Shown: positions 14,142-22,802, numbered from the stretch's first letter. The stretch: DNA of 64,000 nt from an uncultured Actinomycetes bacterium (GCA_903871335.1 CAIQGE010000022.1:1-64000); one strand, 5' to 3'. Numbers and translations are program-made. Notes: generated by a model not told the origin, from the letters alone.

Positions 14142-15389
14142 ATGCCACATATCCCGAAACTCCCCAGCCTCGCCGGAGCAATCCTCGTCGCCCTGTTCAA
14201 CGGAGCGATCGCCACGACGCCCGCGAGCGCGGTTTCGGTACCGATTGGAATCACGGGGTACAGCAGTTTGGTCACACCACTTCCGAACAATCTGCCCAGC
14301 ATCGGCGCGGAGGCGTACGAATTTGCACATCTCGGGAACGAAATATCTCCCGTGTCGAGTGCGCAGCCGGTCCAATCGGCGAACGTGGAATTGAGCACGT
14401 GGGCCTGTCAGACCCAAGGTCCCTCCTCGACGGGATCGTGCGTGACCACACCCGGCGCCACCTTCCCCGTGGCCATCACGATCACTTTCTTTGCCGTCGG
14501 GAGCAACCAGTCACTCGGTACAAGCCTTGCGTCACTCACACAGACTGTGGCCGTTCCCTATCGACCATCCACGACCGCCAATTGCCTACCAGGGAGCGGT
14601 TGGGGTGCCACGTGTTCGGGCGGTAAGGCGGTCATTGTCACCCTGGACCTCACTTCCCTGCACTTCGTTCTACCGAGTCCGGTCATTTACACGATTTCCT
14701 ACAACACCATGCATCAAGGCCTCCACCCCACCGGTATCGCCGGACCCGCGGACTCGGTCAACGTGGCTCTCAGCAGTGACCCGACGAACGTCACCGTGGG
14801 AACAGACTCTCTGCCGGGCACGATCTGGTGGGACACCCAACATCCCAGCAACTTTTGCGATGGAGGCTCGGGTGGCACGGGTGTACTCCGGTTGGACTCA
14901 CCCAACGTACCTTCATGTTGGGGTACAGCAAATCCCGCGTCATCTCCCTTCTACGTGCCCGCCGTCTCCTTCATTGATCGCGCCGTCACTGAGTCGCACA
15001 TCACGTCCGACAGCCCGCCCGCGACAACCGTTGGCGATCGCTATTACTTTCACGTCGTCGCTACGGGAGACAATCCACAGACCTTCACAGTCAGTGCCGG
15101 CGCGCTACCTCCGGGCCTCACCATTGATGAACGTTCTGGCGCGATGACGGGTTCGGCCCGACACAGCGGTCACTTCATGTTTCGGATAGCCGTCTCTGGA
15201 CCGTACGCATCGACTTCGACGGCCTACGTCATGACTGTCGCACGAGCGGCATCAACTCCCATCATCAATGCCGGTAGTCCGACGTCCCGACCCCGACCAC
15301 TCGTGTTTCTACTGCTCACCGGGGTAGGCACTGTGGTCACACTCACGGGCATCTCGTGGCTGTTCATGCTCTCACGTCGTCGCCCGTAG
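14142..15389 (+). CDS. Secreted protein with Ig-like domain and C-terminal anchor, possible sortase substrate
   Basis: A 415-residue exported protein with a signal peptide (LPSLAGAILVALFNGAIA, then TTPASA). The middle is beta-rich and Cys-containing, and includes a putative Ig/cadherin-like module of the He_PIG type: TVGDRYYFHVVATGDNPQTF, LPPGLTIDERSGAMTGSA and GHFMFRIAVSGPY. The C-terminus is a hydrophobic helix (LVFLLLTGVGTVVTLTGISW) ending in Arg-Arg-Arg-Pro, the layout of a cell-wall sorting signal. No LPxTG precedes it, only SPTSRPRP, so either the neighbouring sortase uses another motif or the helix is simply an anchor. It lies 31 bases after the sortase gene. Confidence 0.7.
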   Translation: MPHIPKLPSLAGAILVALFNGAIATTPASAVSVPIGITGYSSLVTPLPNNLPSIGAEAYEFAHLGNEISPVSSAQPVQSANVELSTWACQTQGPSSTGSCVTTPGATFPVAITITFFAVGSNQSLGTSLASLTQTVAVPYRPSTTANCLPGSGWGATCSGGKAVIVTLDLTSLHFVLPSPVIYTISYNTMHQGLHPTGIAGPADSVNVALSSDPTNVTVGTDSLPGTIWWDTQHPSNFCDGGSGGTGVLRLDSPNVPSCWGTANPASSPFYVPAVSFIDRAVTESHITSDSPPATTVGDRYYFHVVATGDNPQTFTVSAGALPPGLTIDERSGAMTGSARHSGHFMFRIAVSGPYASTSTAYVMTVARAASTPIINAGSPTSRPRPLVFLLLTGVGTVVTLTGISWLFMLSRRRP

Positions 15390-15470
15390 GCCACGAAGAG
15401 GCCGAGTGGACGTTTTGCGGCACGCAGTGACCGCACCGAAGTGTTGGCTCCACCACGTCGCTCCTTCCGT

Positions 15471-15734
15471 ATGACTGAATCGTGGCACCTTCCTAACGGG
15501 GAATGGACCGACGACGGCTCGGGATACTGGCAAAGCCCCGAAACAACAAAGCCGTGGGGCGCGATCGTGACGGTTGTTGTTTCGTGCGTGGTGGCCGTAT
15601 GGTTCGCCTACTGGTCGAAGCACACGGGGGCCAGTCAGGGCAACAATACGGGCAATGACTTACCCTCGTGCATCCAACAATTCATTAACAGTCACCACCA
15701 AGAGCCGCTCAGTTTCGGTTCGATGTGTTACTAA
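15471..15734 (+). CDS. Small single-span membrane protein
   Basis: About 87 residues from the Met at 15471. It begins with a Trp-rich motif (SWHLPNGEWTDDGSGYWQS) like those in short actinobacterial membrane proteins. One transmembrane helix (WGAIVTVVVSCVVAVWFAYW) follows, then a Ser/Asn/Gln-rich outside tail with two Cys residues. No function is recognised. It follows the putative sortase substrate on the same strand, 81 bases downstream. Confidence 0.5.
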   Translation: MTESWHLPNGEWTDDGSGYWQSPETTKPWGAIVTVVVSCVVAVWFAYWSKHTGASQGNNTGNDLPSCIQQFINSHHQEPLSFGSMCY

Positions 15735-16034
15735 CTTGAAAGAGAGGTGTTGCGTGATCCAACACCAGCCCTCACCCGGAATACATGCACACCGCTGACC
15801 ACGGCACTCGTTCGTACTTTGCGTTGCATCCCCAACACCACGTGTGCAGACTTGAGTCACGAGGAGCTACAGTCCCCCCACGGGGCGCCGACGCAAAGGT
15901 GGCACGTCGATTCCCCCTCGAAAGACCTGTTCGTAGGATCGATCGTCCTTAAATCTTCCTACATCTCGCAACACGGCGTCACGTAATGAGTCTCCTCGCG
16001 GACCAATCGTTAAATAATTGGGGTGTCGACCACG
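15735..16034. other. Intergenic stretch without a recognised gene
   Basis: About 300 bases between a plus-strand and a minus-strand gene. Short open frames exist but show no protein-like composition. No clear hairpin with a T-tract was found. Confidence 0.5.
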
Positions 16035-16712
16035 TCACCACCCGCGTTCGTCACGACCCGTCCACGTACAGATGCAGACTTCATTTCCTTCGCGATCTAT
16101 GAGCACGCTGTAGGCGGGTTCGCGTGACGTCGGTCCAAGCGTGCCGCCAGCGGCCAAGACCCGGGCCACGCGCAGTGGGGCTTCGTCGTGGGCCACCGAG
16201 ATATCGACGTGCAATCGATTCCGCTCACGCCGAACCGGATCCATCTCTTGAAACCAGACGGATGGCCCCTGCCCCGCTGGATCAATCAGCGAACCATCCG
16301 GAGCAACCTCGTAACTGAGGGCCGCGACCCAGAAATCACGGATCGCGACAGCATTCGCGGTGTCGATGCACCATTCGAGCACCATGACCGGCCGAGAGAA
16401 TTCTCGCTCCGTCGCCGGCGCAGGGTGCCATCCGCGCTTCTCGATCGCTCCGGCCACTGAACGTAACAAATCAACTTCGTGCGGGGTGATCGTTCCTCGA
16501 TCGCTGATGGACACGCGAACGCGATCACCGCGCAGGTCGACCTGCAATCGATGTTCACTCGACCTCCCGGCGACCTTCGTGGCAATGGCGGCCAGGGCGC
16601 TCGCCTCCGTGATGGACGCAACCGGATAGATCGCCTCGAACGAACCCAGGACGAAGCGCCATTCGTACGGCTGGGCGGCGTCTTGGGCTTCTCGACGAGA
16701 GAGTGGGGACAT
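16035..16712 (-). CDS. Pterin-4a-carbinolamine-dehydratase-like / glyoxalase-like fusion protein
   Basis: A 225-residue two-domain protein. The first ~105 residues follow the PCD (DCoH) pattern: LAAIATKVAGRSSEHRLQVD, LRGDRVRVSISDRGTITPHE and VDLLRSVAGAIEKRG. The rest is a glyoxalase/VOC-like domain: VMVLEWCIDTANAVAIRDFW, GPSVWFQEMDPVRRERNRLH, VDISVAH and AYSVLIDREGNEVCI. This fusion occurs in actinobacteria. In the PCD part the catalytic His-His pair is reduced to one visible His (EHRLQVD), so dehydratase activity is doubtful. Function is not known; it may be a small-molecule-binding or detoxification protein. Confidence 0.75.
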   Translation of the reverse strand: MSPLSRREAQDAAQPYEWRFVLGSFEAIYPVASITEASALAAIATKVAGRSSEHRLQVDLRGDRVRVSISDRGTITPHEVDLLRSVAGAIEKRGWHPAPATEREFSRPVMVLEWCIDTANAVAIRDFWVAALSYEVAPDGSLIDPAGQGPSVWFQEMDPVRRERNRLHVDISVAHDEAPLRVARVLAAGGTLGPTSREPAYSVLIDREGNEVCICTWTGRDERGW

Positions 16713-16870
16713 GGGTCCATCGTAGGGTGCTCATCCTCGATGATCGCGCGGATAGGCAATCGATATGTCTCACACGTTGGGACCTTGTACCGTGGCCGCG
16801 CTGAATTTCCGTTCCCTACGATGACGACGACCGTGACGCTGACGCGTGCGGTCACTGAAGGGGGCCCTCA

Positions 16871-18016
16871 ATGCCGCATCCACCGGTACCCGAGTCGCGA
16901 TTTCGTGACCGCCCACTCCTCGTCTTTTGGGAAATGACCAAGGCGTGTTCTCTCGCCTGTTTTCACTGTCGCGCGAACGCGCAACTTCAGGGCGACGCGG
17001 ACGAACTGACCACCGCTGAAGGGCGACAGCTCATTGATGAATTGGCGGCCTGGGGTCGACCTCGCCCAATATTGATCCTCACCGGAGGCGACTGCATGAT
17101 GCGCACCGATCTCGCCAACCTCGCTCGCTACGCACGCGAGCGCCTCGTGCCGGTCGCCATTGCGCCCAGTGTCACGCCTCGGCTGACGGTCGATGCCTTG
17201 AAGGAATTGAGGGACGCCGGTGTGTCCAGTGCGTCACTCAGCATGGATGGGTCCTCGGGCGCGACACACGACGGCGTTCGAGGCATTCCCGGTCACTTTG
17301 CGTCGACGATGGCGGCTATTGATCGGCTGAAGGCCTGTGGGTTCACAGTACAAATCAACACGACGGTGATGCCCGCGAATCTTCACGAGTTGGCGGACAT
17401 CGCGGCGATCCTGCACGAACACGAGGTTGACGTGTGGGAAGTTTTCTTCTTGATCACCACCGGACGAGGGAGCGACATCGTCTCGACCACGCCGGCGGAA
17501 AATGAAGACGTCTGCCACTTCCTCGTCGACGCTTCGCGCTACGGATTCACGGTGCGGACCGTGGAAGCTCCCTTCTTTCGCCGTGTCGCCCGTGATCGCC
17601 GACTCGGACGTCCGACCTCGACGGGATCCTTGTACGACGAGCTTCATGGCCGACTCGAACACCTCCTGGGACCGGCCAGCGCCCCGGTGCGAGCACCGAG
17701 TGCCGCGACGCGTGACGGCAAGGGCATCATCTTTGTCTCATCAAAGGGTGATGTGTACCCCTCCGGTTTCCTTCCACTTCCACTCGGCAATGTCCGTTCC
17801 GCGAGCCTTGCGAGTCTCTATCGTGATCACGACCTCTTGCGCGCCATTCGCGACGCATCATTCGAGGGGCCGTGTGGAACCTGCGAGCTGTCCGACCACT
17901 GTGGGGGTTCACGATCGCGGGCATTCGCCACGTTCGACAACGCCCTGGCGTCCGATCCCGGATGTGTGCTCGTGGGTTCGGGCTCGACCGATTTCTCGCC
18001 CACGATGCCCTCATGA
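16871..18016 (+). CDS. Radical SAM protein with SPASM-like C-terminal cysteines
   Basis: A 381-residue radical SAM enzyme. The [4Fe-4S]/SAM motif is TKACSLACFHCRA (Cys26, Cys30, Cys33). The Gly-rich SAM contact is LILTGGDCMM, and the barrel continues with VSSASLSMDGSSG and FTVQINTTVMPANL. The C-terminal cluster PCGTCELSDHCGGSRSRAFA resembles the SPASM/twitch ends of the BA_1875/TIGR04053 and haem-related radical SAM proteins. FVSSKGDVYPSGFLPLPLGN is typical for that group. No RiPP precursor or partner gene is evident nearby, so the substrate is unknown. It converges on the FkbM gene with a 16-base gap. Confidence 0.85.
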   Translation: MPHPPVPESRFRDRPLLVFWEMTKACSLACFHCRANAQLQGDADELTTAEGRQLIDELAAWGRPRPILILTGGDCMMRTDLANLARYARERLVPVAIAPSVTPRLTVDALKELRDAGVSSASLSMDGSSGATHDGVRGIPGHFASTMAAIDRLKACGFTVQINTTVMPANLHELADIAAILHEHEVDVWEVFFLITTGRGSDIVSTTPAENEDVCHFLVDASRYGFTVRTVEAPFFRRVARDRRLGRPTSTGSLYDELHGRLEHLLGPASAPVRAPSAATRDGKGIIFVSSKGDVYPSGFLPLPLGNVRSASLASLYRDHDLLRAIRDASFEGPCGTCELSDHCGGSRSRAFATFDNALASDPGCVLVGSGSTDFSPTMPS

Positions 18017-18032
18017 GATAGCGGTAGTGGTC

Positions 18033-18947
18033 CTAGTTCGAGGCTGTCAGGAACTGAAGGCGAAGTCGATCGAGACGAAATGGTTGTCCGAGACGCTGAC
18101 GGACAAGGGCGTCCACCGCCGGGTGGACAAAAACCATGTTCCCGTCACCCGAAAAGCCCTCGGAGAGAACTCGTAGTTCTCCGTTGCGGGTGGTGCGGTG
18201 AGCTCGAAAACCCAGTGTTGACAAATAGCTCCGTACGTCCCGTCCCCCGTGCCACACTTCGCAGAGAATCACCGGCTGTGTCGCTCGCACGAAGGATTCA
18301 GCCCCACGAAGCACCTCGATGTCGCGGCCCTCGGCGTCTACCTTCAAGATGATGACGTCACCGCGCGGCAATTCCTCGTCATCGAGACGGACCACCTCGA
18401 CTTCGCTGCCGCGAACATCGTTCAGTGTGGCGCCAACGCCCGTCCCGTGCATTCGAGCGTGACCCGCAACTTCTCCAACGGCGACCGGTCGCACGAGAGC
18501 GGACGGATACGGGGCGAGATTGGCCGCTAGTTGTGCGTTCGTCGAGGAAACGGGCTCGTAGGCGACAACCGTAGCCCCTGACGCCGCCGCGGCGACCGAA
18601 TACACACCAATATTGGCCCCCACGTCGACGAGAACCGAAGATCGACCGATCAATCGAGCCACCAAGATTTGGTCGCCACGTTCCGTGAATCCTGTCGCCA
18701 CCAACATGCCGGAGTTTTGATTCGACGAGGGCACCGTGAGATCGCCACGAACGGGCAAGTGCACGACCGCCGCGTGAACGTGACGCCGGCGGTAGTGCCA
18801 CATCCATAGTCGCCGCATGGCCCCCGGCGCCCGCAGAATGTTTCCGGCGTTGCGAGCAGCGAGGAGACTCAGGAGCACGGCCCACCGAAAGCGCGCGAGC
18901 ATCCCGCGTTGATTACCGGGATGGAGCCAGCGCAAGATCCCGTCCAT
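18033..18947 (-). CDS. FkbM-family methyltransferase
   Basis: A 304-residue SAM-dependent methyltransferase. The SAM-binding motif is VLVDVGANIGVYSVAAAASG, followed by VVAYEPVSSTNAQLAANLAP. The FkbM signature continues in DVIILKVDAEGRDIEVLRGA and PVILCEVWHGG. Members usually O-methylate sugars or polyketides. The N-terminal ~65 residues are basic with a weakly hydrophobic stretch (RFRWAVLLSLLAARNAGNIL) and may bind membrane. The gene starts 10 bases after the end of the hydrolase gene on the same strand, so the two are probably co-transcribed. Confidence 0.85.
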   Translation of the reverse strand: MDGILRWLHPGNQRGMLARFRWAVLLSLLAARNAGNILRAPGAMRRLWMWHYRRRHVHAAVVHLPVRGDLTVPSSNQNSGMLVATGFTERGDQILVARLIGRSSVLVDVGANIGVYSVAAAASGATVVAYEPVSSTNAQLAANLAPYPSALVRPVAVGEVAGHARMHGTGVGATLNDVRGSEVEVVRLDDEELPRGDVIILKVDAEGRDIEVLRGAESFVRATQPVILCEVWHGGRDVRSYLSTLGFRAHRTTRNGELRVLSEGFSGDGNMVFVHPAVDALVRQRLGQPFRLDRLRLQFLTASN

Positions 18948-18957
18948 CGTGGCGATG

Positions 18958-19590
18958 CTAGTGATCTTTCAACACTCGCTGATTCGCCGTTTGAGAAGCA
19001 GCCGTGTCAACGTCGTGGAGTGAAGCGAGGAATCGCAGCACTCTTTCCCGCACGAGCGCGGCGGCGTCGGGTCGAAAAGACGGCAACGTGTCGTCAGCAA
19101 AATAGTGCTGATCACCGTCGTAGATGAAGAGTTCGCCCGCCCTCGCCAGGGACACGAGTTCTTGCGCGGCGGCGAGATCTCCCTCGTCGCGAAAATAGGG
19201 GTCGTCACCCATGCCGTGAATCTGAACAGGCACGTCCTGGGGCCACGAACCGAATTCACCGACCGGAACGCACGAGTAGAGAAACACCGCACCGCGTGAC
19301 CCACTTCTCGTCTGCGCGAGCGCTTGCGCGGGAACGACACCGAGCGATTGACCGATATATACGACGTCGGTGGGGAGTACCTCAACGGCGCGGTGCGCTC
19401 GTTCGAGAATCGTGTTGAATCCTGTCGCCATGGCGTACGCCACGCCGTCGTCGATGGACGAGAATGTCCGACCTTCAAAAAGATCGGGCGTGTGCACGAC
19501 GTGACCGGCGTCGCGAAGCCACGAGGCGTGTCGTTCAGTACCTTCCGTGCGTCCGAGAGCGTGGTGGAAAAGAACAATGTCCGTCATCAC
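18958..19590 (-). CDS. Dienelactone-hydrolase-family protein
   Basis: A 210-residue alpha/beta hydrolase of the dienelactone hydrolase group: IVLFHHALGRTEGTERHASW, VVHTPDLFEGRTFSSIDDGV. The nucleophile position holds Ser82 (YIGQSLGVVPA) where classical enzymes have Cys. The acid and base fit Asp in GMGDDPYFRDEGD and His in DGDQHYFADD. Length matches the family. Actual substrate is unknown; the Ser variant suggests a general esterase or lactonase role. It is the first of two closely spaced genes with the FkbM methyltransferase, though no functional link is evident. Confidence 0.8.
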   Translation of the reverse strand: MMTDIVLFHHALGRTEGTERHASWLRDAGHVVHTPDLFEGRTFSSIDDGVAYAMATGFNTILERAHRAVEVLPTDVVYIGQSLGVVPAQALAQTRSGSRGAVFLYSCVPVGEFGSWPQDVPVQIHGMGDDPYFRDEGDLAAAQELVSLARAGELFIYDGDQHYFADDTLPSFRPDAAALVRERVLRFLASLHDVDTAASQTANQRVLKDH

Positions 19591-19629
19591 GTACCACTTT
19601 CTGCGTCGATTCGCGTGATGTCGTGGAGA

Positions 19630-20403
19630 TTACAACCGACCCGCGTTGGTGAGCGTGCGGAGGAATTGTTGAGTCCGGGGATCTCGCGGATCGCTGAAGA
19701 GTTCCTCGGGTGTGCGCTCCTCGGCAATTTCGCCGTCCGCGAGGAAACAAATCTTGGACGAAACGTCACGAGCAAAATTCATCTCGTGCGTCGCAATGAG
19801 CATGGTCATTCCACTGTGAGCCAACTCGCGAACGACATCGAGAACTTCGGCCACGAGTTCAGGATCCAGGGCACTGGTGACCTCGTCGAGAAGCAACAAC
19901 TCAGGGTCCATCGCGATCGCCCGAACGATGGCAACGCGCTGCTGCTGTCCGCCGGAAAGGCGATCAGGAAACTCCCGGGCCTTCTCCTTCAACCCGAAAC
20001 GATCCAAGAGCGACATCGCACGTTCTTCAGCGTCCTTCGAGGACACTCCCAAAGCCTTGACAGGGCCCAAGGTGATGTTGTTCAACACGTTCTTGTGAGG
20101 AAAGAGATTAAACGCTTGAAAAACTATTCCCACGTGTCGACGCACGAGTTCGCCGCGCACCGCCTCGTCCGACAGGTCTTGACCAAAAAGTGAGATTCGT
20201 CCGGCGTCGATCGTCTCGAGCATGTTGAGACATCGCAACAGCGTCGACTTTCCAGATCCCGAGGCCCCAATCAGGGTGACGACCTCGTGTGGTTGAACGA
20301 CGAGGTCCACAGCCCGCAGAACGGTGCGCTCCGCGAATCGTTTCGTGACCCCCTGAGTTTCGACGACGGGGATCTGAGCCTCACCGACAGAGTCGTCGTT
20401 CAT
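19630..20403 (-). CDS. Polar amino-acid ABC transporter ATPase
   Basis: A 257-residue ATPase energising import by the permease encoded just upstream. Walker A is LIGASGSGKSTLLRCLN, the Q-loop lies in VGIVFQAFNLFPHKNVLNNI, and the signature is [15 protein letters not shown]. Walker B reads [16 protein letters not shown], with Val replacing the usual Pro after the catalytic Glu. The switch His is in IATHEMNFARDV. These features match GlnQ/HisP-type ATPases. The Met at 20403 overlaps the permease stop (ATGA); the frame extends further upstream, but that overlap decides the start. Confidence 0.9.
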   Translation of the reverse strand: MNDDSVGEAQIPVVETQGVTKRFAERTVLRAVDLVVQPHEVVTLIGASGSGKSTLLRCLNMLETIDAGRISLFGQDLSDEAVRGELVRRHVGIVFQAFNLFPHKNVLNNITLGPVKALGVSSKDAEERAMSLLDRFGLKEKAREFPDRLSGGQQQRVAIVRAIAMDPELLLLDEVTSALDPELVAEVLDVVRELAHSGMTMLIATHEMNFARDVSSKICFLADGEIAEERTPEELFSDPRDPRTQQFLRTLTNAGRL

Positions 20404-21389
20404 GCGCCCACCACCTGCGCGATTTCCTCGGCGGACGCCCTCGCGCGCCAACGACGACGCGACGTCGGCCGAGTTCCACCCGCGAGTCGAGTGCGCACGT
20501 CGCGCGCCAGCAGAGCATCAGCCAGTCGTGTCAACGGAACGCACACAATGAGAAAGAGGATCCCCGCAATCACAAACGGCGTGTCGGTGAACCAAATCTG
20601 CTCGTTGATTTCCACTTGTCGTAGCAATTCAATAACGCCCGCTCCCACCGAAATAATGGCCGTGTCCTTCTGCAAGGACACAAAGTCGTTGATGAGCGGA
20701 GCCACGACGACCCGAACGGCTTGCGGGACGGTGACGTGGCGCAGCAGTTGTCCTTCGGTCAGCCCGATCGCTCTTCCAGCGAGGAGTTGCGAATTCGGCA
20801 CCGACATGACGCCCGCTCGATAGACCTCAGAGACATACGCCGTATAGCAAAAGACGAGACAAAACAGGCCGTACTGAAACCAGGTCCGACTGGAGACGAA
20901 GGGAAGCGCCAGGGCCGGAAAGCCGAAGAAGACCGCTTGCACGACGAGAATGAGCGGAAGACCTCGCGCGATATCAACATAGATCGTGCACAAGACACGC
21001 GGACCGGCCATCAATGGTGACGTGGCGTTGCGGATGAGAGCCACGCCCAAAGCAAGAATCAGAATGATCGGCTCGGCGACCATGAAGAGTTCGATGTTCT
21101 TCGCGAACGCCCCCCAAATCGGTGGGATGTTGAGGGACGGATCCCCGAAGACCGTCTCACGTAGTTGGTGGAGATTGAAAAACGTCTCCTGGAACGCTCG
21201 GGCGCCGGGCGCGAAGATGAACGCGAGGACCACGAGGACCAGAATCGTCACGACCGAGATCACCGAGAGCGCCCGCGGCGCCTGCTGCGCCGCGCGCCAG
21301 AGCGCGGAGCGTCGCTTGGTCAAGACGCGAGAAGTGGCCTCCGAAGAGGCCACTTTCACGCTGATGATTTCAGTCCCGGAGGATTCCAC
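20400..21389 (-). CDS. Polar amino-acid ABC transporter permease
   Basis: A 329-residue inner-membrane permease starting at GTG 21389, nine bases after the binding-protein stop. It has an extended N-terminus, a first membrane segment (ALSVISVVTILVLVVLAFIF), a periplasmic stretch and a core of about five helices. The EAA loop that docks on the ATPase is AIGLTEGQLLRHVTVPQAVR, followed by INDFVSLQKDTAIISVG, as in HisM/GlnP proteins. The first codons contain a strong hairpin (21332-21355). It is the middle gene of a three-gene operon. Confidence 0.88.
   Translation of the reverse strand: MESSGTEIISVKVASSEATSRVLTKRRSALWRAAQQAPRALSVISVVTILVLVVLAFIFAPGARAFQETFFNLHQLRETVFGDPSLNIPPIWGAFAKNIELFMVAEPIILILALGVALIRNATSPLMAGPRVLCTIYVDIARGLPLILVVQAVFFGFPALALPFVSSRTWFQYGLFCLVFCYTAYVSEVYRAGVMSVPNSQLLAGRAIGLTEGQLLRHVTVPQAVRVVVAPLINDFVSLQKDTAIISVGAGVIELLRQVEINEQIWFTDTPFVIAGILFLIVCVPLTRLADALLARDVRTRLAGGTRPTSRRRWRARASAEEIAQVVGA
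21332..21355 (-). promoter_or_regulatory. UUCG-capped hairpin at the start of the permease gene
   Basis: On the transcribed strand AAGTGGCCTC pairs perfectly with GAGGCCACTT around a TTCG loop, closed by C-G; this is the extra-stable C(UUCG)G tetraloop type. It lies 44 bases after the binding-protein stop and inside codons 12-20 of the permease. It may protect the upstream mRNA or attenuate transcription, so that the binding protein is made in excess. A comparable hairpin occurs at 27561-27600. Confidence 0.6.
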
Positions 21390-21398
21390 CCGAAAACT

Positions 21399-22274
21399 CT
21401 ACGGCTGAATCGTCGGCACCTTGTTGTAGATACCCAGCCACTGCTTGTTCAGCTTCGCGAGGGTGCCGTTCGTCTTCAACGTCGCGAGCGCCGTGTTGAC
21501 GCAAGCCGTCAAGGGGTTGTTCTTTACGAACAGCATCCCGTAGTACTCACCGGCACTCGGGAATTGGCCGACCTGAACGCCCTTGTTACCGGGGATTTCG
21601 CCACTTCCGGGCGTGGCCATGTACTGGGCGTCGGGCGTGTCGAGAACAATCGCTTGAATCTGCTTGTTCACCAATGCCGAAACGGCGTCGGCGAGCGTTG
21701 AGTAGACGCGAGGAGACGTCGTGGGCTTGATGTAGTTCTGGATATACGAAAGTCCGGTCGTTCCCAGCTGGTCACCGTAGGTGTACTTCTTGAGGTCAGC
21801 CGGCGAGTGCTTCTTCGTGATCGCCGATCCCTTCAGGGCGATGATGGACTGCGTGACGTCGTAGTAACTGTTCGAGAACGACACCACCGCGGCGCGGTCA
21901 CTGGTGTAGGAGATTTCATTGATGTCAAAGTCAAAGGGCTTCGGTCCGGGCTGGAAGGAATTGTCGAAGGGCTCCACGACCCACTTCACCTTGCTGGCCG
22001 AGAAACCGAGTTGCGTCGCGACCGCGTACGCGACGGCGGATTCGTAGCCCTTGCCATTGGACGGCTTGTTGTTCTGGAACCACGGCGTATAGGCGGGGCT
22101 GTCCGTCGCGATCGTCAGTTGGCCGGCGGTGTGCAGCGATGACGCATTGTTCTTCACGCAGGTCTGAGCGGCCGTGGGCGTCGACGCCGACGCGACGGCG
22201 GTGGAACTCACGCCCGTCGCAATCGGGGCCAACACCAAAGCGGCGGTGGCGGCAAACAAGAAGGGCTTTCTCAT
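21399..22274 (-). CDS. Family 3 extracellular solute-binding protein (amino acids)
   Basis: A 291-residue exported binding protein. The signal peptide is KPFLFAATAALVLAPIATG with an Ala-rich cleavage region; there is no lipobox, which is unusual for a Gram-positive binding protein. The mature part has the family 3 pattern: LTIATDSPAYTPWF, GYESAVAYAVATQLGFSASK, RAAVVSFSNSYYDVTQSIIA and QLGTTGLSYIQNYI. The Met at 22274 is chosen over one at 22322 because the signal peptide then starts directly. Ligand is unknown. It is the first gene of the operon with permease and ATPase, and codon use looks strongly biased, as expected for an abundant protein. Confidence 0.88.
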   Translation of the reverse strand: MRKPFLFAATAALVLAPIATGVSSTAVASASTPTAAQTCVKNNASSLHTAGQLTIATDSPAYTPWFQNNKPSNGKGYESAVAYAVATQLGFSASKVKWVVEPFDNSFQPGPKPFDFDINEISYTSDRAAVVSFSNSYYDVTQSIIALKGSAITKKHSPADLKKYTYGDQLGTTGLSYIQNYIKPTTSPRVYSTLADAVSALVNKQIQAIVLDTPDAQYMATPGSGEIPGNKGVQVGQFPSAGEYYGMLFVKNNPLTACVNTALATLKTNGTLAKLNKQWLGIYNKVPTIQP

Positions 22275-22376
22275 GGTGACTCCAAGAAGTTGTTGTGCTG
22301 GCGAGGGGCCGAGCGACCCCACGGGCGAAACCCTACCAGAACGATCAACAATTCAATTGGTCAGTCCGATGCGGCT

Positions 22377-22802
22377 TCATGACGAATATTGACGCGACAC
22401 GCGCCAGCCGTTCTGGCAGCCCAGAACAATCTGCTCATGGGGCGCGAGTCGAAATATGGCCACCTGATCAAATTCTCGGGCGATCGCTAGGGCGGTCTCG
22501 TCACTCAGTCCGCTGGTACCCCAACTCTCCTCGGCGTACTCCGACCCGGGATCGGCCCCGAGGGCCGGATACAGACGGGAGGAGTGTTTCTCGAGGCGCA
22601 TACGCAAATCACGATTGCGTGATCGATTCACGTCACGGGAAAGTCGAAGAGGCCCGGGGTTCCACGCGGTGATCACGTGAAGATCCTCGCCCACGCCCAC
22701 GACCGCTTCTTCTGCCGACATCCATTGCCCGTCGATCTCCACGGTGACAACGGCGGCAAGGTAGATAGCCGCCAGGGCGTGAGGCGCGGGATCAGTCGAC
22801 AC
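22377..22802 (-). CDS. DUF3293-type protein
   Basis: A 141-residue protein from GTG 22802, seven bases after the reductase gene on the same strand. The core (VITAWNPGPLRLSRDVNRSR, NRDLRMRLEKHSSRLYPALG and HEQIVLGCQNGWRVS) follows the DUF3293 pattern as I recall it. Function is unknown. The open frame runs upstream into the reductase gene, which is why the internal GTG is chosen. Confidence 0.7.
   Translation of the reverse strand: MSTDPAPHALAAIYLAAVVTVEIDGQWMSAEEAVVGVGEDLHVITAWNPGPLRLSRDVNRSRNRDLRMRLEKHSSRLYPALGADPGSEYAEESWGTSGLSDETALAIAREFDQVAIFRLAPHEQIVLGCQNGWRVSRQYSS

Noticed and set aside
19324-20193. Plus-strand open frame of 289 codons
   Set aside because: Antisense to the ABC ATPase gene; the ATPase motifs on the minus strand are decisive.
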